DNA of 64,000 nucleotides from positions 62,001 to 126,000 of the forward strand of contig CAWHKV010000003.1 of the NCBI GenBank assembly GCA_963830175.1. Reading direction: 5' to 3'. The position numbers and the translations under genes were made by a program. The notes beneath the pieces were generated by a model. That model had not been told where the DNA came from and did not search any database. It saw only the letters and a program-made list of their open reading frames with translations. How positions within the stretch are numbered: the first letter of the stretch is position 1; the number at the start of each line of letters is the position of its first letter. This stretch comes from JBBRBB01 sp963830175. GTDB lineage: Bacteria > Bacteroidota > Bacteroidia > Chitinophagales > Chitinophagaceae. Below are positions 63,159-64,000 of the stretch, one piece after another.

Positions 63159-64000
63159 TTATTTAATTCCAAAAGCTAATTTTATGGTATCAACATAATC
63201 CAACTTTTCCCATGTAAAAAGTTCTACTTCTTTGGTAATTTCATTTCCATCGTACGACTTAAATTTTTTGGATACTTTTTCATTTTTCCTACCCATATGC
63301 CCATAAGCTGCCGTTTCGCTGTAAATCGGGTTGCGCAGCTTTAACCTTGTTTCAATGGCATAAGGCGTCATGTCAAAGATTTCTTTTACTTTATTACCAA
63401 TTTCTCCATCACTTAAATTAACCTTTGAAGTGCCATAAGTATTTACGTTTATACTGGTAGGTTGCTTAACACCAATGGCATATGAAACCTGCACCAACAC
63501 TTCGTCTGCTACTCCCGCTTTAACCAGGTTTTTGGCTATATGCCTTGTGGCATAAGCTGCAGACCGGTCTACCTTGCTGGGATCTTTGCCACTGAAGGCA
63601 CCACCACCATGCGCACCTTTACCACCGTAAGTATCTACAATTATTTTTCTGCCTGTTAAACCTGTATCGCCATGCGGACCACCGATAACAAATTTGCCTG
63701 TTGGATTTATATGATAATTAATGTTGTCGTTAAATAATGGCGCGTAGGCTGAAAACTTTTTAATGACCCGTGGAATAAGAATGGTTTTAAGGTCGTGCGC
63801 AATTTTTTCAACCATTACTTTGTCATCAATATCAAATTCATCGTGCTGGGTTGAAATTACAATGGCATCTATTCTTACCGGTTTATTATTATCGTCATAT
63901 TCAAGAGTTACCTGGCTTTTTGCATCTGGTCGTAAATAAGTGATCTCTTTGTTTTCCCGGCGAAGTACAGCCAGTTCAATTAATAATTGATGCGCAAGGT
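63159..64000 (-). CDS. metK: S-adenosylmethionine synthetase, C-terminal two thirds (runs off the window)
   Basis: About 280 residues are visible; the frame is open to the window edge, so the start lies outside. Motifs of MetK: ISTQHDEFDID, FVIGGPHGDTGLTGRKIIVD, YGGKGAHGGGAFSGKDPSKVDRSAAY and DMTPYAIETRLKLRNPIY. It makes SAM from methionine and ATP. An internal ATG at 63815 is not the true start, because family sequence continues upstream of it (LAHQLLIELAVLRRENKEIT). The tail carries a ten-residue Lys/Glu-rich insertion before LFTWEKLDYVDTIKLAFGIK. Confidence 0.95.
   Translation of the reverse strand, partial: LAHQLLIELAVLRRENKEITYLRPDAKSQVTLEYDDNNKPVRIDAIVISTQHDEFDIDDKVMVEKIAHDLKTILIPRVIKKFSAYAPLFNDNINYHINPTGKFVIGGPHGDTGLTGRKIIVDTYGGKGAHGGGAFSGKDPSKVDRSAAYATRHIAKNLVKAGVADEVLVQVSYAIGVKQPTSINVNTYGTSKVNLSDGEIGNKVKEIFDMTPYAIETRLKLRNPIYSETAAYGHMGRKNEKVSKKFKSYDGNEITKEVELFTWEKLDYVDTIKLAFGIK

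Overview
This window looks like a chromosomal segment of a Bacteroidota bacterium, most likely Chitinophagaceae or a close relative. Supporting signs are several secreted proteins ending in a type IX secretion (T9SS) type A sorting domain, SprB-type repeats, -7 promoter elements of the form TAnnTTTG, no obvious Shine-Dalgarno dependence, AT-rich spacers, a fused SpmA/SpmB protein and a gene run miaB / sigma-54 regulator / lptE / secG. The genus assignment is inference from gene content only; no database search was run.

Layout. 1-6.2 kb: the 5' end of pyrG, a secreted dienelactone hydrolase, a DUF2911 protein, a PorE-like TPR/PD40/OmpA protein, and a helical-repeat protein of unknown role. 6.3-17.5 kb: one long co-directional branched-chain amino acid cluster, leuA-leuC-leuD-leuB-ilvE-ilvD-ilvB-ilvN-(glyoxalase-like gene)-ilvC, closed by a strong hairpin terminator; together it encodes the whole route from pyruvate/2-oxobutyrate to valine, isoleucine and leucine, apart from threonine deaminase. 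17.5-27 kb: housekeeping genes (SpmAB-like membrane protein, ychF, M14 peptidase, rpsT, sucA-sucB, an acetyltransferase). 27-46 kb: a region rich in exported proteins, holding a giant SprB-repeat adhesin-like protein, two tandem subtilisin-like proteases, a lipoprotein and three more proteins with C-terminal sorting-type domains, interrupted by an RsmB-like methyltransferase and mnmA. 46-54 kb: a GlcD-like FAD oxidase, a beta-barrel protein, a LOG-family protein, a sodium:solute symporter, an O-methyltransferase, a LysM glucosaminidase, hpt and a VWA protein. 54-64 kb: a YqaE/Pmp3 protein, yihY, mltG, the secG / hypothetical / lptE / sigma-54 regulator / miaB run, a tRNA-Gly(CCC), a conserved hypothetical gene that runs antisense into that tRNA, an Fe-S (CCG) protein and the 3' part of metK.

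A recurrent feature is broken reading frames. At least seven otherwise well-preserved genes are interrupted by small indels, most at short A or T runs, and one 600-bp stretch (33.2-33.8 kb) holds at least five. The protein sequence on both sides stays family-like, so sequencing or assembly indels are more likely than gene decay, but reads would be needed to decide.

I did not find a convincing undescribed multi-gene system such as a defence island, CRISPR array, prophage or biosynthetic cluster. The most unusual non-coding observation is a short repeat present in opposite orientations on either side of ilvE. The most unusual coding one is the 402-bp alternating supra-repeat in the giant T9SS protein.
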